The notes beneath the pieces were generated by a model. The model saw only the letters and a program-made list of their open reading frames with translations, was not told the DNA's origin and ran no database searches. From positions 13,783,209 through 13,847,208 of the forward strand of contig CP114482.1 in assembly GCA_027186245.1 (NCBI GenBank): a DNA stretch of 64,000 nucleotides, in the 5' to 3' direction. The stretch's first letter is position 1, and every line of letters starts with the position of its first letter. The translations under genes were made by a program, and so were the position numbers. Below are positions 52,354 through 64,000 of this stretch, in pieces. Source of the DNA: Coriaria nepalensis (lineage: Eukaryota > Streptophyta > Magnoliopsida > Cucurbitales > Coriariaceae).

Positions 52354-55321
52354 GGCTAAGAAAATGGATTGTTGCCTTCAATAGATCAATTGCAAGTTAT
52401 GCATGAAAGTCGTGTCTTAAATGCAAAAATAGAATTGGTTTGAAGTGCTTCTAAACTATTTAATGATATGAAAAGACTGAATGATATGCTTTTTATGGCT
52501 AAAATAATGCATTGTTGTCTTCAATATATTAATTGCAAGTTATGTAAGAAAATCATGTTTGAAGGGCGTAAATAGAATTCGTTCGACTTAATTTTGAATG
52601 ATTTAACGACTAGAATTGACTCATTGACATGACTTTAAGGCTAAACAAATGCATTGTTGCCTTCAATACATCAACTGCAAGTTATGCACGAAAGTGATGT
52701 TTAAAGGCCGAATTTCATTCGAAGTGATTTTGAATGATTTACTGACTAAAGTAGACGCAATAATATGACTTTAAGGCTAAAAAAATGCATAGTTGCCTTC
52801 AATAGATCAATTGCAAGTTATGTATGAAAGTCGTGTCTCAAATGCAAAAATAGAATTGGTTCGAAGTGCTTCGAAACAATTTAATGATATGAAAAGACTG
52901 AATGATATGCTTTTTAAGGCTAAAATAATGAACTGTTGTCTTCAATAGATTAATTGCAAGTTATGGAAGAAAATCATGTTTGAAGGGCGAAAATAGAATT
53001 CGTACGACTTAATTTAGAATGATTTAACGACTAGAAGAGACTCATTGACATGACTTTAAGGCTAAACAAATGCATTGTTGCCTTCAATACATCAACTGCA
53101 AGTTATGCACGAAAGTCATGTTTAAAGGCTGAATTTCATTCGAAGTGATCCAGAATGATTTACTGACTAAAATAGACGAAAAAATATGACTTTAAGGCTA
53201 AAAAAATGCATAGTTGCCTGCAATAGATCAATTGCAAGTTATGTATGAAAGTCGTGTCGCAAATGCACAAATAGAATTGGTTCGAAGTGCTTCCAAACAA
53301 TTTAATGATATGAAACGACTGAATGATATGCTTTTTAAGGCTAAAATAATGCATTGTTGTCTTCAGTAGATTAATTGCAAGTTATGTAAGAAAATCATGT
53401 TTGAAGGGCGAAAATAGAATTCGTTCGACTTAATTTAGAATGATTTAACGACTAGAAGAGACTCATTGACATGACCTTAAGGCTAAACAAATGCATCGTT
53501 GCCTTCAATACATCAACTGCAAGTTATGCACGATAGTCGTGTTTGAAGGCCGAATTTCATTCAAAGTGATTTAGAATGATTTACTGACTAAAAGAGACGC
53601 AAAAATATGACTTTAAGGCTAAAAAAATGCATAGTTGCCTTCAATAGATCAATTGCAAGTTATGTATGAAAGTTGTGTCTCAAATGCACAAATAGAATTG
53701 GTTCGAAGTGCTTCCAAAAAAATTAATGATATGAAAAGACTGAATGATATGCTTTTTACGGCTAAAATAATGCATTGTTGTCTTCCATAGATTAATTGCA
53801 ACTTATGTAATAAAATCATGTTTGAAGGGCGAAAATAGAATTCGTTCGACTTAATTTAGAATGATTTAACGACGAGAAGAGACTCATTAACATGACTTTA
53901 AGGCTAAACAAATGCATTTTTGTCTTCAATAGATCAACTCCAAGTTATGCACGAAAGTCATGTTTAAAGGCCGAATTTCATTCGAAGTGATTTAGAATAA
54001 TTTACTGACTAAAAGAGATGCAAAAATATGACTTTAAGGCTAAAAAAATGGATTGTTGCATTCAATATATCAATTGCAAGTTATGCATGAAAGTCGTGTC
54101 TCAAATGCACAAATAGAATTTGTTCGAAGTGCTTGCAAACAATTTAATGATATGACAAGACTGAATGATATTCTTTTTAAGGCTAAAATAAGGCATTGTT
54201 GTCTTCAATAGATTAATTGCAAGTTATGTAAGAAAATCATGTTTGAAGGGCGAAAATAGAATTCGTTCGACTTAATTTAGAATGATTTAACGACTAGAAG
54301 AGACTCATTGACATGACTTTAAGGCTAAAAAATGCATTGTTGCCTTCAATACATCAACTGCAAGTTATGCACGAAAGTCATGTTTAAAGGCCGAATTTCA
54401 TTCGAAATGATTTAGAATGATTTACTGACTAAAAGAGACGCAAAAATATGACTTTAAGGCTTAAAAAATGCATAGTTGCCTTCAATAGATCAATTGCAAG
54501 TTATGTATGAAAGTCGTGTCTCAAATGCACAAATAGAATTGGTTCGAAGTGCTTGCAAACAATTTAATGATATGACAAGACTGAATGATATTCTTTTTAA
54601 GGCTAAAATAAGGCATTGTTGTTTTCAATAGATTAATTGCGAGTTATGTAATAAAATCATGTTTGAAGGGCGAAAATAGAATTTGTTCGACTTAATTTAG
54701 AATGATTTAACGATTAGTAGAGACTCATTAACATGACTTTAAGGCTAAACAAATGCATTTTTGCCTTCAATAGATCAACTCAAAGTTATGCACGAAAGTC
54801 ATGTTTAAAGGCTGAATTTCATTCCAAGTGATTAAGAATGATTTACTGACTAAAAGAGACGCAAAAATATGACTTTAAGGCTAAAAAAATGCATAGTTGC
54901 CTTCAATAGATCAATTGCAAGTTATGTATGAAAGTCGTGTCGCAAATGCACAAATAGAATTGGTTCGAAGTGCTTCCAAACAATTTAATGATATGAAAAG
55001 ACTGAATGATATGCTTTTTAAGGCTAAAATAATGCATTGTTGTCTTCAATAGATTAATTGCAAGTTATGTAATAAAATCATGTTTGAAGGGCGAAAATAG
55101 AATTCGTTCAACTTAATTTAGAATGATTTAACGACTAGAAGAGACTCATTGACATGACCTTAAGGCTAAACAAATGCATTGTTGCCTTCAATATATCAAC
55201 TGCAAGTGATGCACGAAAGTGTTGTTTAAAGGCCGAATTTCATTCGAATTTCATTCGAATTTCATTCGAAGTGATTTAGAATGATTTACTGACTAAAAGA
55301 GACGCAATAATATGACTTTAA
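52354..55321 (+). repeat. Seven-monomer higher-order repeat, copy 2 (partly diverged)
   Basis: The first six monomers repeat copy 1 at an offset of 2946 bp, including the 420-bp member. The seventh (54879) departs from copy 1 in its B and C subunits and contains the 11-bp triplication, making it 443 bp. The monomer at 54038 is a blend: its start matches 51092 while its middle (CTTGCAAACAATTT, GATATTC) matches the next monomer. Confidence 0.85.
55235..55267 (+). repeat. Three tandem copies of an 11-bp unit in subunit C
   Basis: GAATTTCATTC is present three times in a row (55235-55245, 55246-55256, 55257-55267). Almost every other C subunit has it once. The net gain is 22 bp and accounts for the 443-bp spacing of this monomer. 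The unit spans the inverted repeat CGAAT-TTC-ATTCG, so slippage helped by a small hairpin is a plausible cause (inference). Confidence 0.95.
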
Positions 55322-56163
55322 GGCTAAAAAAATGCATAGTTGCCTTCAATAGATCAATTGCAAGTTATGTAAGATAGTCGTGTCTTAAATGCAAAAATAG
55401 AATTGGTTCGAAGTGCTTCCAAACAATTTAATGATATGAAGAGATTGAATGATATGCTTTTTATGGCTAAAACAATGCATTGTTGTCTTCAATAGCCTAA
55501 TTGCAAGTTATGTAATAAAATCATGTTTGAAGGGCGAAAATAGAATTCGTTCGACTTAATTTAGAATGATTTAACGACTAGAAGAGACTCATTTACATGA
55601 CTTTAAGGCTAAACAAATGCATTGTTGCCTTCAATACATCAACTGCAAGTTATGCACGAAAGTCATGTTTAAAGGCCGAATTTCATTCGAAGTGATTTAG
55701 AATGACTTACTGACTAAAAGAGACGAAAAAATATGACTTTAAGGCTAAAAAAATGCATAGTTGCCTTCAATAGATCAATTGCAAGTTATGTATGAAAGTC
55801 GTGTCTCAAATGCACAAATAGAATTGGTTCGAAGTGCTTCCAAAAAATTTAATGATATGAAAAGACTGAATGATATGCTTTTTAAGGCTAAAATAATGCA
55901 TTGTTGTCTTCAATAGATTAATTGCAAGTTATGTAATAAAATCATGTTTGAAGGGCGGAAATAGAATTCGTTCGACTTAATTTAGAATGATTTAACGACT
56001 AGAAGAGACTCATTCACATGACTTTAAGGCTAAACAAATACATTTTTGCCTTCAATAGATCAACTCCAAGTTATGCACGAAAGTGATGTTTAAAGGCCGA
56101 ATTTCATTCGAAGTGATTTAGAATGATTTACTGACTAAAAGAGACGCAATAATATTACTTTAA
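55322..56163 (+). repeat. Two mixed right-type monomers
   Basis: Ordinary 421-bp monomers at 55322 and 55743. The first keeps the left-type TTTTTATGGCTAAAACA and CAATAGCCTAATTGC in an otherwise right-type setting. The second has the AAATACATTTTTGCC C subunit. Confidence 0.8.
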
Positions 56164-58684
56164 GGCTAAAAAAAAGCATAGTTGCCTTCAATAGATCAAT
56201 TGCAAGTTATGTATGAAAGTCGTGTCGCAAATGCACAAATAGAATTGGTTCGAAGTGCTTCCAAACAATTTAATGATATGAAAAGATTGAATGATATGCT
56301 TTTTATGGCTAAAACAATGCATTGTTGTCTTCAATAGCCTAATTGCAACTTATGTAATAAAATCATGTTTGAAGGGCGAAAATAGAATTCGTTCGACTTA
56401 ATTTAGAATGATTTAACGACTAGAAGAGACTCATTGACATGACTTGAAGGCTAAACAAATTCATTGTTGCCTTCAATAGATCAACTGAAAGTTATGCACG
56501 AAAGTCATGTTTAAAGGCTTAATTTCATTCTAAGTGATTTAGAATGATTTACTGACTAAAAGAGATGCAAAAAATGACTTTAAGGCTAAAAAAATGCATA
56601 GTTGCCTTCAAAAGATCAATTGCAAGTTATGTATGAAAGTCGTGTCTCAAATGCACAAATAGAATTGGTTCGAAGTGCTTCCAAACAATTTAATGATATG
56701 AAAAGACTAAATGATATGCTTTTTAAGGCTAAAATAATGCATTGTTGTCTTCAATAGATTAATTGCAAGTTATGTAATAAAATCATGTTTGAAGGGCGAA
56801 AATAGAATTCGTTCGACTTAATTTAGAATGATTTAACGACTAGAAGAGACTCATTGACATGACTTTAAGGCTAAACAAATGCATTGTTGCCTTCAATAGT
56901 TCAGCTGCAAGTTTTGCACGAAAGTCATGTTTAAAGGCTTAATTTCATTCGAAGTGATTTAGAATGATTTACTGACTAAAAGAGATGCAAAAAATGACTT
57001 TAAGGCTAAAAAAATGCATAGTTGCCTTCAATAGATCAATTGCAAGTTATGTATGAAAGTCGTGTCTCAAATGCACAAATAGAATTGGTTCGAAGTGCTT
57101 CCAAACAATTTAATGATATGAAAACACTAAATGATATGCTTTTTAAGGCTAAAATAATGCATTGTTGTCTTCAATAGATTAATTGCAAGTTATGCAATAA
57201 AATCATGTTTGAAGGGTGAAAATAGAATTCGTTCGACTTAATTTAGAATGATTTAACGACTAGAAGAGACTCATTGACATGACTTTAAGGCTAAACAAAT
57301 GCATTGTTGCCTTCAATAGATAAACTCCAAGTTATGCACGAAAGTCATGTTTAACGGCCAAATTTCATTCGAAGTGATTTAGAAAAATTAATGACTAAAA
57401 GAGATGCAATAATAAGACTTTAAGGCTAAAAAAATGCATAGTTGCCTTCAATAGATCAATTGTAAGTTATGTATGAAAGTCGTGTCTTAAATGCAAAAAT
57501 AGAATTGGTTCGAAGTGCTTCCAAACAATTTAATGATATGAAAAGACTGAATGATATGCTTTTTAAGGCTAAAACAATGCATTGTTGTCTTCAATAGCCT
57601 AATTGCAAGTTATGTAATAAAATCATGTTTGAAGGGCGAAAATAGAATTCGTTCGACTTAATTTAGAATGATTTAACGACTAGAAGAGACTCATTGACAT
57701 GACTTTAAGGCTAAACAAATTCATTGTTGCCTTCAATAGATCAGCTGCAAGTTATGCACGAAAGTCATGTTTAAAGGCTTAATTTCATTCTAAGTGATTT
57801 AGAATGATTTACTGACTAAAAGAGATGCAAAAAATGACTTTAAGGCTAAAAAAATGCATAGTTGCCTTCAATAGATCAATTGCAAGTTATGTATGAAAGT
57901 CGTGTCTCAAATGCACAAATAGAATTGGTTCGAAGTGCTTCCAAACAATTTAATGATATGAAAAGATTAAATGATATGCTTTTTAAGGCTAAAATAATGC
58001 ATTGTTGTCTTCAATAGATTAATTGCAAGTTATGTAATAAAATCATGTTTGAAGGGCGAAAATAGAATTCGTTCGACTTAATTTGGAATGATTTAACGAC
58101 TAGAAGAGACTCATTGACATGACTTTAAGGCTAAACAAATGCATTGTTGCCTTCAATAGATCAACTCCAAGTTATGCACGAAAGTCATGTTTAACGGCCG
58201 AATTTCATTCGAAGTGATTTAGAAAAATTAATGACTAAAAGAGATGCAATAATAAGACTTTAAGGCTAAAAAAATGCATAGTTGCCTTCAATAGATCAAT
58301 TGTAAGTTATGTATGAAAGTCGTGTCTTAAATGCAAAAATAGAATTGGTTCGAAGTGCTTCCAAACAATTTAATGATATGAAAAGATTGAATGATATGTT
58401 TTTTATGGCTAAAACAATGCATTGTTGTCTTCAATAGCCTAATTGCAAGTTATGTAATAAAATCATGTTTGAAGGGCGAAAATAGAATTCGTTCGACTTA
58501 ATTTAGAATGATTTAACGACTAGAAGAGACTCATTGACATGACTTTAAGGCTAAACAAATGCATTGTTACCTTCAACAGATCAACTGCAAGTTTTGCACG
58601 AAAGTCATGTTTAAAGGCTTAATTTCATTCGAAGTGATTTAGAATGATTTACTGACTAAAAGAGACGCAAAAATATGACTTTAA
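56164..58684 (+). repeat. Run of 420-bp monomers (local subfamily)
   Basis: Monomer starts at 56164, 56584, 57004, 57424, 57844 and 58264 are each 420 bp apart; the next start is 58685. Two different short-form C ends alternate: AGATGCAAAAAATGAC and AGAAAAATTAATGAC with AATAATAAGAC. The monomers at 57424 and 58264 (840 bp apart) share GATCAATTGTAAG. C subunits with AAAGGCTTAATTTC recur at about 56515, 56935, 57775 and 58615. This is a recently amplified local subfamily. Confidence 0.85.
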
Positions 58685-60784
58685 GGCTCAAAAAATGCAT
58701 AGTTGCCTTCAATCGATCAATTGCAAGTTATTGAAAGTCGTGTCTCAAATGCACAAATAGAATTGGTTCGAAGTGCTTCCAAACAATTTAATGATATGGA
58801 AAGACTGAATGATATGCTTTTTAAGGCTAAAATAATGCATTGTTGTCTTCAATAGATTAATTGCAAGTTATGTAAGAAAATCATGTTTGAAGGGCGAAAA
58901 TAGAATTCGTTCAACTTAATTTAATATGATTTAACGACTAGAAGAGACTCATTGACATGAGTTTAAGGCTCAACAAATGCATTGTTACCTTCAACAGATC
59001 AACAGCAAGTTTTGCACGAAAGTCATGTTTAAAAGCCGAATTTCATTCGAAGTGATTTAGAATGATTTACTGACTAAAAGCGACTCAATAATATGACTTT
59101 AAGGCTAAAAAAATGGATTGTTGCCTTCAATAGATCAATTGCAAGTTATGCATGAAATTCGTGTCTTAAATGCAAAAATAGAATTGGTTCGAAGTGCTTC
59201 CAAACAATTTAATGATATGAAAAGACTGAATGATATGCTTTTTATGGCTAAAACAATGCATTGTTGTCATCAATAGATTAATTGCAAGTTATGTAATAAA
59301 ATCATGTTTGATCGGCGAAAATAGAATTCGTTCGACTTAATTTAGAATGATTTAACGACTAGAAGAGACTCATTGACATGACTTTAAGGCTAAACAAACG
59401 CATTGTTGCCTTCAATAGATCAACTGCAAGTTATGCACGAAAGTCATGTTTAAAGGCCGAATTTCATTCGAAGTGATTTAGAAAAATTAATGACTAAAAG
59501 AGATGCAATAATAAGACTTTAAGGCTAAAAAAATGCATAGGTGCCTTCAATAGATCAATTGCAAGTTCTGTATGAAAGTCGTGTCTCAAATGCACAAATA
59601 GAATTGGTTCGAAGTGCCTCCAAACAATTTAATGATATGAAAAGACTGAATGATATGCTTTTTAAGGTTGAAATAATGCATTGTTGTCCTCAATAGATTA
59701 ATTGCAAGTTATGTAATAAAATCATGTTTGAAGGGCGAAAATAGAATTCATTCGACTTAATTTAGACTGATTTAACGACTAGAAGAGACTCATTGACATG
59801 ACTTTAAGGCTAAACAAATACATTTTTGCCTTCAATAGATCAACTCCAAGTTATGCACGAAAGTGATGTTTAAAGGCCGAATTTCATTCGAAGTGATTTA
59901 GAATGATTTACTGACTAAAAGAGACGCAATAATATGACTTTAAGGCTAAAAAAATGGATTGTTGCCTTCAACAGATCAATTGCAAGTTATGCATGAAAGT
60001 CGTGTCTTAAATGCAAAAATAGAATTGGTTTGAAGTGCTTCTAAACAATTTAATGATATGAAAAGACTTAATGATATGCGTTTTAAGGCTAAAATAATGC
60101 ATTGTTGTCTTCAATAGATTAATTGCAAGTTATGTAATAAAATCATGTTTGAAGGGCGAAAATAGAATTCGTTCGACTTAATTTTGAATGATTTAACGAC
60201 TAGAAGAGACTCATTGACATGACTTTAAGGCTATAAAATGCATTGTTGCCTTCAATACATCAACTGCAAGTTATGCACGAAAGTCATGTTTAAAGGCCGA
60301 ATTTCATTCGAAGTGATTTAGAATGATTTACTGACTAAAAGAGACGCAAAAATATGACTTTAAGGCTAAAAAAATGCATAGTTGCCTTCAATAGATCAAT
60401 TGCAAGTTCTGTATGAAAGTTGTGTCTCAAATGCACAAATAGAATTGGTTCGAAGTGCTTCCAAACAATTTAATGATATGAAAAGATTGAATGATATGCT
60501 TTTTATGGCTAAAACAATGCATTGTTGTCTTCAATAGATTAATTGCAAATTATGTAAGAAAATCATGTTTGAAGGGCGAAAATAAAATTCGTTCGACTTA
60601 ATTTAGAATGATTTAACGACGAGAAGAGACTCATTAACATGACTTTAAGGCTAAACAAATGCATTTTTGTCTTCAATAGATCAACTCCAAGTTATGCACG
60701 AAAGTCATGTTTAAAGGCCGAATTTCATTCGAAGTGATTTAGAATGATTTACTGACTAAAAGAGATGCAAAAATATGACTTTAA
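58685..60784 (+). repeat. Five mixed monomers with small indels
   Basis: Spacings are 418, 420, 421, 420 and 421 bp. The 418-bp monomer lost four bases near 58731 (GCAAGTTATTGAAAGTCG). The monomer at 59103 has AAAGCGACTC just before it and GAAATTCG within it, variants that reappear at 62468. The monomer at 59944 ends in GGCTATAAAATGC (about 60230). Confidence 0.82.
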
Positions 60785-63730
60785 GGCTAAAAAAATGGAT
60801 TGTTGCATTCAATATATCAATTGCAAGTTATGCATGAAAGTCGTGTCTTAAATGCAAAAATGGAATTGGTTCGAAGTGCCCCCAAACAATTTAATGATAT
60901 GAAAAGACTGAATGATATGCTTTTTAAGGCTAAAATAATGCACTGTTGTCTTCAATAGATTAATTGCAAGTTATGTAAGAAAATCATGTTTGAAGGGCGA
61001 AAATAGAATTCGTTCGACTTAATTTAGAATGATTTAACGACTAGAAGAGACTCATTGACATGACTTTAAGGCTAAAAAATGCATTGTTGCCTTCAATACA
61101 TCAACTGCAAGTTATGCACGAAAGTCATGTTTAAAGGCCGAATTTCATTCGAAATGATTTAGAATGATTTACTGACTAAAAGAGACGCAAAAATATGACT
61201 TTAAGGCTTAAAAAATGCATAGTTGCCTTCAATAGATCAATTGCAAGTTATGTATGAAAGTCGTGTCTCAAATGCACAAATAGAATTTGTTCGAAGTGCT
61301 TGCAAACAATTTAATGATATGACAAGACTGAATGATATTCTTTTTAAGGCTAAAATAAGGCATTGTTGTTTTCAATAGATTAATTGCGAGTTATGTAATA
61401 AAATCATGTTTGAAGGGCGAAAATAGAATTCGTTCGACTTAATTTAGAATGATTTAACGATTAGTAGAGACTCATTAACATGACTTTAAGGCTAAACAAA
61501 TGCATTTTTGCCTTCAATAGATCAACTCCAAGTTATGCACGAAAGTCATGTTTAAAGGCTGAATTTCATTCCAAGTGATTAAGAATGATTTACTGACTAA
61601 AAGAGACGCAAAAATATGACTTTAAGGCTAAAAAAATGCATAGTTGCCTTCAATACATCAATTGCAAGTTATGTATGAAAGTCGTGTCGCAAATGCACAA
61701 ATAGAATTGGTTCGAAGTGCTTCCAAACAATTTACTGATATGAAAAGACTGAATGATATGCTTTTTAAGGCTAAAATAATGCATTGTTGTCTTCAATAGA
61801 TTAATTGCAAGTTATGTAATAAAATCATGTTTGAAGGGCGAAAATAGAATTCGTTCGACTTAATTTAGAATGATTCAACGACTAGAAGAGACTCATTGAC
61901 ATGACTTTAAGGCTAAACAAATACATTTTTGCCTTCAATAGATCAACTCCAAGTTATGCACGAAAGTGATGTTTAAAGGCCGAATTTCATTCGAAGTGAT
62001 TTAGAATGATTTACTGACTAAAAGAGACGCAATAATATGACTTTAAGGCTAAAAAAATGGATTGTTGCCTTCAATAGATCAATTGCAAGTTATGCATGAA
62101 AGTCATGTCTTAAATGCAAAAATAGAATTGGTTTGAAGTGCTTCTAAACTATTTAATGATATGAAAAGACTGAATGATATGCTTTTTATGGCTAAAATAA
62201 TGCATTGTTGTCTTCAATATATTAATTGCAAGTTATGTAAGAAAATCATGTTTGAAGGGCGTAAATAGAATTCGTTCGACTAAATTTTGAATGATTTAAC
62301 GACTAGAATTGACTCATTGACATGACTTTAAGGCTAAACAAATGCATTGTTGCCTTCAATACATCAACTGCAAGTTATGCACGAAAGTGATGTTTAAAGG
62401 CCGAATTTCATTCGAAGTGATTTTGAATGATTTACTGACTAAAAGCGACTCAATAATATGACTTTAAGGCTAAAAAAATGGATTGTTGCCTTCAATAGAT
62501 CAATTGCAAGTTATGCATGAAATTCGTGTCTTAAATGCAAAAATAGAATTGGTTTGAAGTGCTTCTAAACTATTTAATGATATAAAAAGACTGAATGATA
62601 TGCTTTTTAAGGCTAAAATAATGCACTGTTGTCTTCAATAGATTAATTGCAAGTTATGTAAGAAAATCATGTTTGAACGGCGAAAATAGAATTCGTTCGA
62701 CTTAATTTAGAATGATTTAACGACTAGAAGAGACTCATTGACATGACTTTAAGGCTAAACAAATGCATTGTTGCCTTCAATACATCAACTGCAAGTTATG
62801 CACGAAAGTCATGTTTAAAGGCCGAATTTCATTCGAAGTGATCTAGAATGATTTACTGACTAAAATAGACGAAAAAATATGACTTTAAGGCTAAAAAAAT
62901 GCATAGTTGCCTGCAATAGATCAATTGCAAGTTATGTATGAAAGTCGTGTCGCAAATGCACAAATAGAATTGGTTCGAAGTGCTTCCAAACAATTTAATG
63001 ATATGAAACGACTGAATGATATGCTTTTTAAGGCTAAAATAATGCATTGTTGTCTTCAGTAGATTAATTGCAAGTTATGTAAGAAAATCATGTTTGAAGG
63101 GCGAAAATAGAATTCGTTCGACTTAATTTAGAATGATTTAACGACTAGAAGAGACTCATTGACATGACCTTAAGGCTAAACAAATGCATCGTTGACATCA
63201 ATACATCAACTGCAAGTTATGCACGATAGTCGTGTTTGAAGGCCGAATTTCATTCAAAGTGATTTAGAATGATTTACTGACTAAAAGAGACGCAAAAATA
63301 TGACTTTAAGGCTAAAAAAATGCATAGTTGCCTTCAGTAGATCAATTGCAAGTTATGTATGAAAGTTGTGTCTCAAATGCACAAATAGAATTGGTTCGAA
63401 GTGCTTCCAAAAAAATTAATGATATGAAAAGACTGAATGATATGCTTTTTACGGCTAAAATAATGCATTGTTGTCTTCCATAGATTAATTGCAACTTATG
63501 TAATAAAATCATGTTTGAAGGGCGAAAATAGAATTCGTTCGACTTAATTTAGAATGATTTAACGACGAGAAGAGACTCATTAACATGACTTTAAGGCTAA
63601 ACAAATGCATTTTTGTCTTCAATAGATGACCTCCAAGTTATGCACGAAGGTCATGTTTAAAGGCCGAATTTCATTCGAAGTGATTTAGAATGATTTACTG
63701 ACTAAAAGAGATGCAAAAATATGACTTTAA
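60785..63730 (+). repeat. Seven-monomer higher-order repeat (2946 bp), displaced copy 3
   Basis: Monomers 60785 to 63310 match 51092 to 53617 in order at a constant 9693-bp offset, so this is the same HOR in a rotated register, 23 monomers away. All the markers recur: TTGCATTCAATATATC, CTTGCAAACAATTT with GATATTC, AAATACATTTTTGCC, TTCTAAACTATTT, and GATATGAAACGACTG. The exception is the monomer at 62468, whose start belongs to the 59103 type. Confidence 0.85.
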
Positions 63731-64000
63731 GGCTAAAAAAATGGATTGTTGCATTCAATATATCAATTGCAAGTTATGCATGAAAGTCGTGTCTTAAATG
63801 CAAAAATAGAATTGGTTCGAAGTGCTCCCAAACAATTTAATGATATGAAAAGACTGAATGATATGCTTTTTAAGGCTAAAATAATGCACTGTTGTCTTCA
63901 ATAGATTAATTGCAAGTTATGTAAGAAAATCATGTTTGAAGGGCGAAAATAGAATTCGTTCGACTTAATTTAGAATGATTTAACGACTAGAAGAGACTCA
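63731..64000 (+). repeat. Partial monomer at right edge
   Basis: Subunit A (63731-63873) and most of subunit B of a further monomer. It matches the 60785 monomer exactly 2946 bp earlier (TTGCATTCAATATATC), so the seven-monomer HOR continues past the window. Confidence 0.93.

Larger units (their letters stand above)
1..64000 (+). repeat. Tandem satellite array, 421-bp monomer, about 152 copies
   Basis: Seen directly: the same AT-rich sequence recurs every 421 bp from edge to edge, always in the same orientation. Monomer starts (GGCTAAAAAAATG) fall at 26, 447, 868 and so on to 63731; most spacings are exactly 421 and the exceptions are 416-423, 443 and 556. Neighbouring monomers differ mainly by scattered point changes shared among subsets of copies. 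No unique sequence, transposon, inversion or gene interrupts the array, so every stretch not described separately below is ordinary monomers. Most monomers carry one EcoRI site (GAATTC) in subunit B. Known of such arrays: they usually form centromeric, pericentromeric or other constitutive heterochromatin. Inferred: that location here; the sequence alone does not prove centromere function. Family and species not recognised. Confidence 0.98.

Noticed and set aside
1..64000. CRISPR array
   Set aside because: The period is 421 bp with no short direct repeats separated by unique spacers; the whole period is repeated.
1..64000. Transposable element or long terminal repeat origin
   Set aside because: No terminal inverted repeats, target-site duplications, polymerase or integrase coding remnants were seen; the only structure is the A/B/C trimer.

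Overview
The whole 64 kb window is one uninterrupted block of eukaryotic satellite DNA. It is a single tandem array, all head-to-tail on the + strand, of an AT-rich (about one third G+C) monomer whose modal length is 421 bp. Counting the recurrent GGCTAAAAAAATG start of the monomer gives 152 starts, from position 26 to position 63731. That is 151 complete monomers plus a 25-bp fragment at the left edge and a 270-bp fragment at the right edge. I found no credible protein-coding gene, RNA gene, transposon, CRISPR array, inverted segment or non-satellite island, and neither end of the array is in the window. A long, homogeneous array of this kind with higher-order repeats is what centromeric or pericentromeric heterochromatin looks like in many animals and plants. 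I do not recognise the satellite family and cannot name the species. CpG dinucleotides are close to their expected frequency, which weakly favours a lineage with little germline CpG methylation, such as many invertebrates.

The array has three levels of repetition. (1) Each 421-bp monomer is an old trimer of related subunits, A (143 bp), B (142 bp) and C (136 bp), each opening with GGCTAAA. (2) The 421-bp monomer is the tandem unit. (3) Groups of monomers repeat as higher-order repeats (HORs). The clearest are a 9-monomer HOR of 3789 bp (two full copies, 39304-46881, plus a shortened chimeric third copy to 48565) and a 7-monomer HOR of 2946 bp (49408-52353, 52354-55321 partly diverged, and a displaced copy at 60785-63730).

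Layout: positions 1 to about 28000 are dominated by a 'left' subfamily (AAATGGATAG in A, TTTTTATGGCTAAAACA at the A/B boundary, CAATAGCCTAATTGC in B). It contains looser multi-monomer duplications, such as 4236-6340 versus 7183-9708, 9709-12655 versus 18131-20655, and 23182-25285 versus 25707-27389. About 28000-39300 is transitional, and 39300-64000 is dominated by a 'right' subfamily (AAATGCATAG, TTTTTAAGGCTAAAATA, CAATAGATTAATTGC). Length exceptions mark individual recombination or slippage events: a 135-bp internal duplication at 37593-37862, an 11-bp triplication at 55235-55267, a run of 420-bp monomers at 56164-58263, and scattered 1-5 bp indels.

Short open frames of 64-72 codons recur at the monomer period. 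They start at TTG rather than ATG, are open only where one TAG happens to be TGG, and show no sign of coding constraint, so they are treated as by-products of the repeat.
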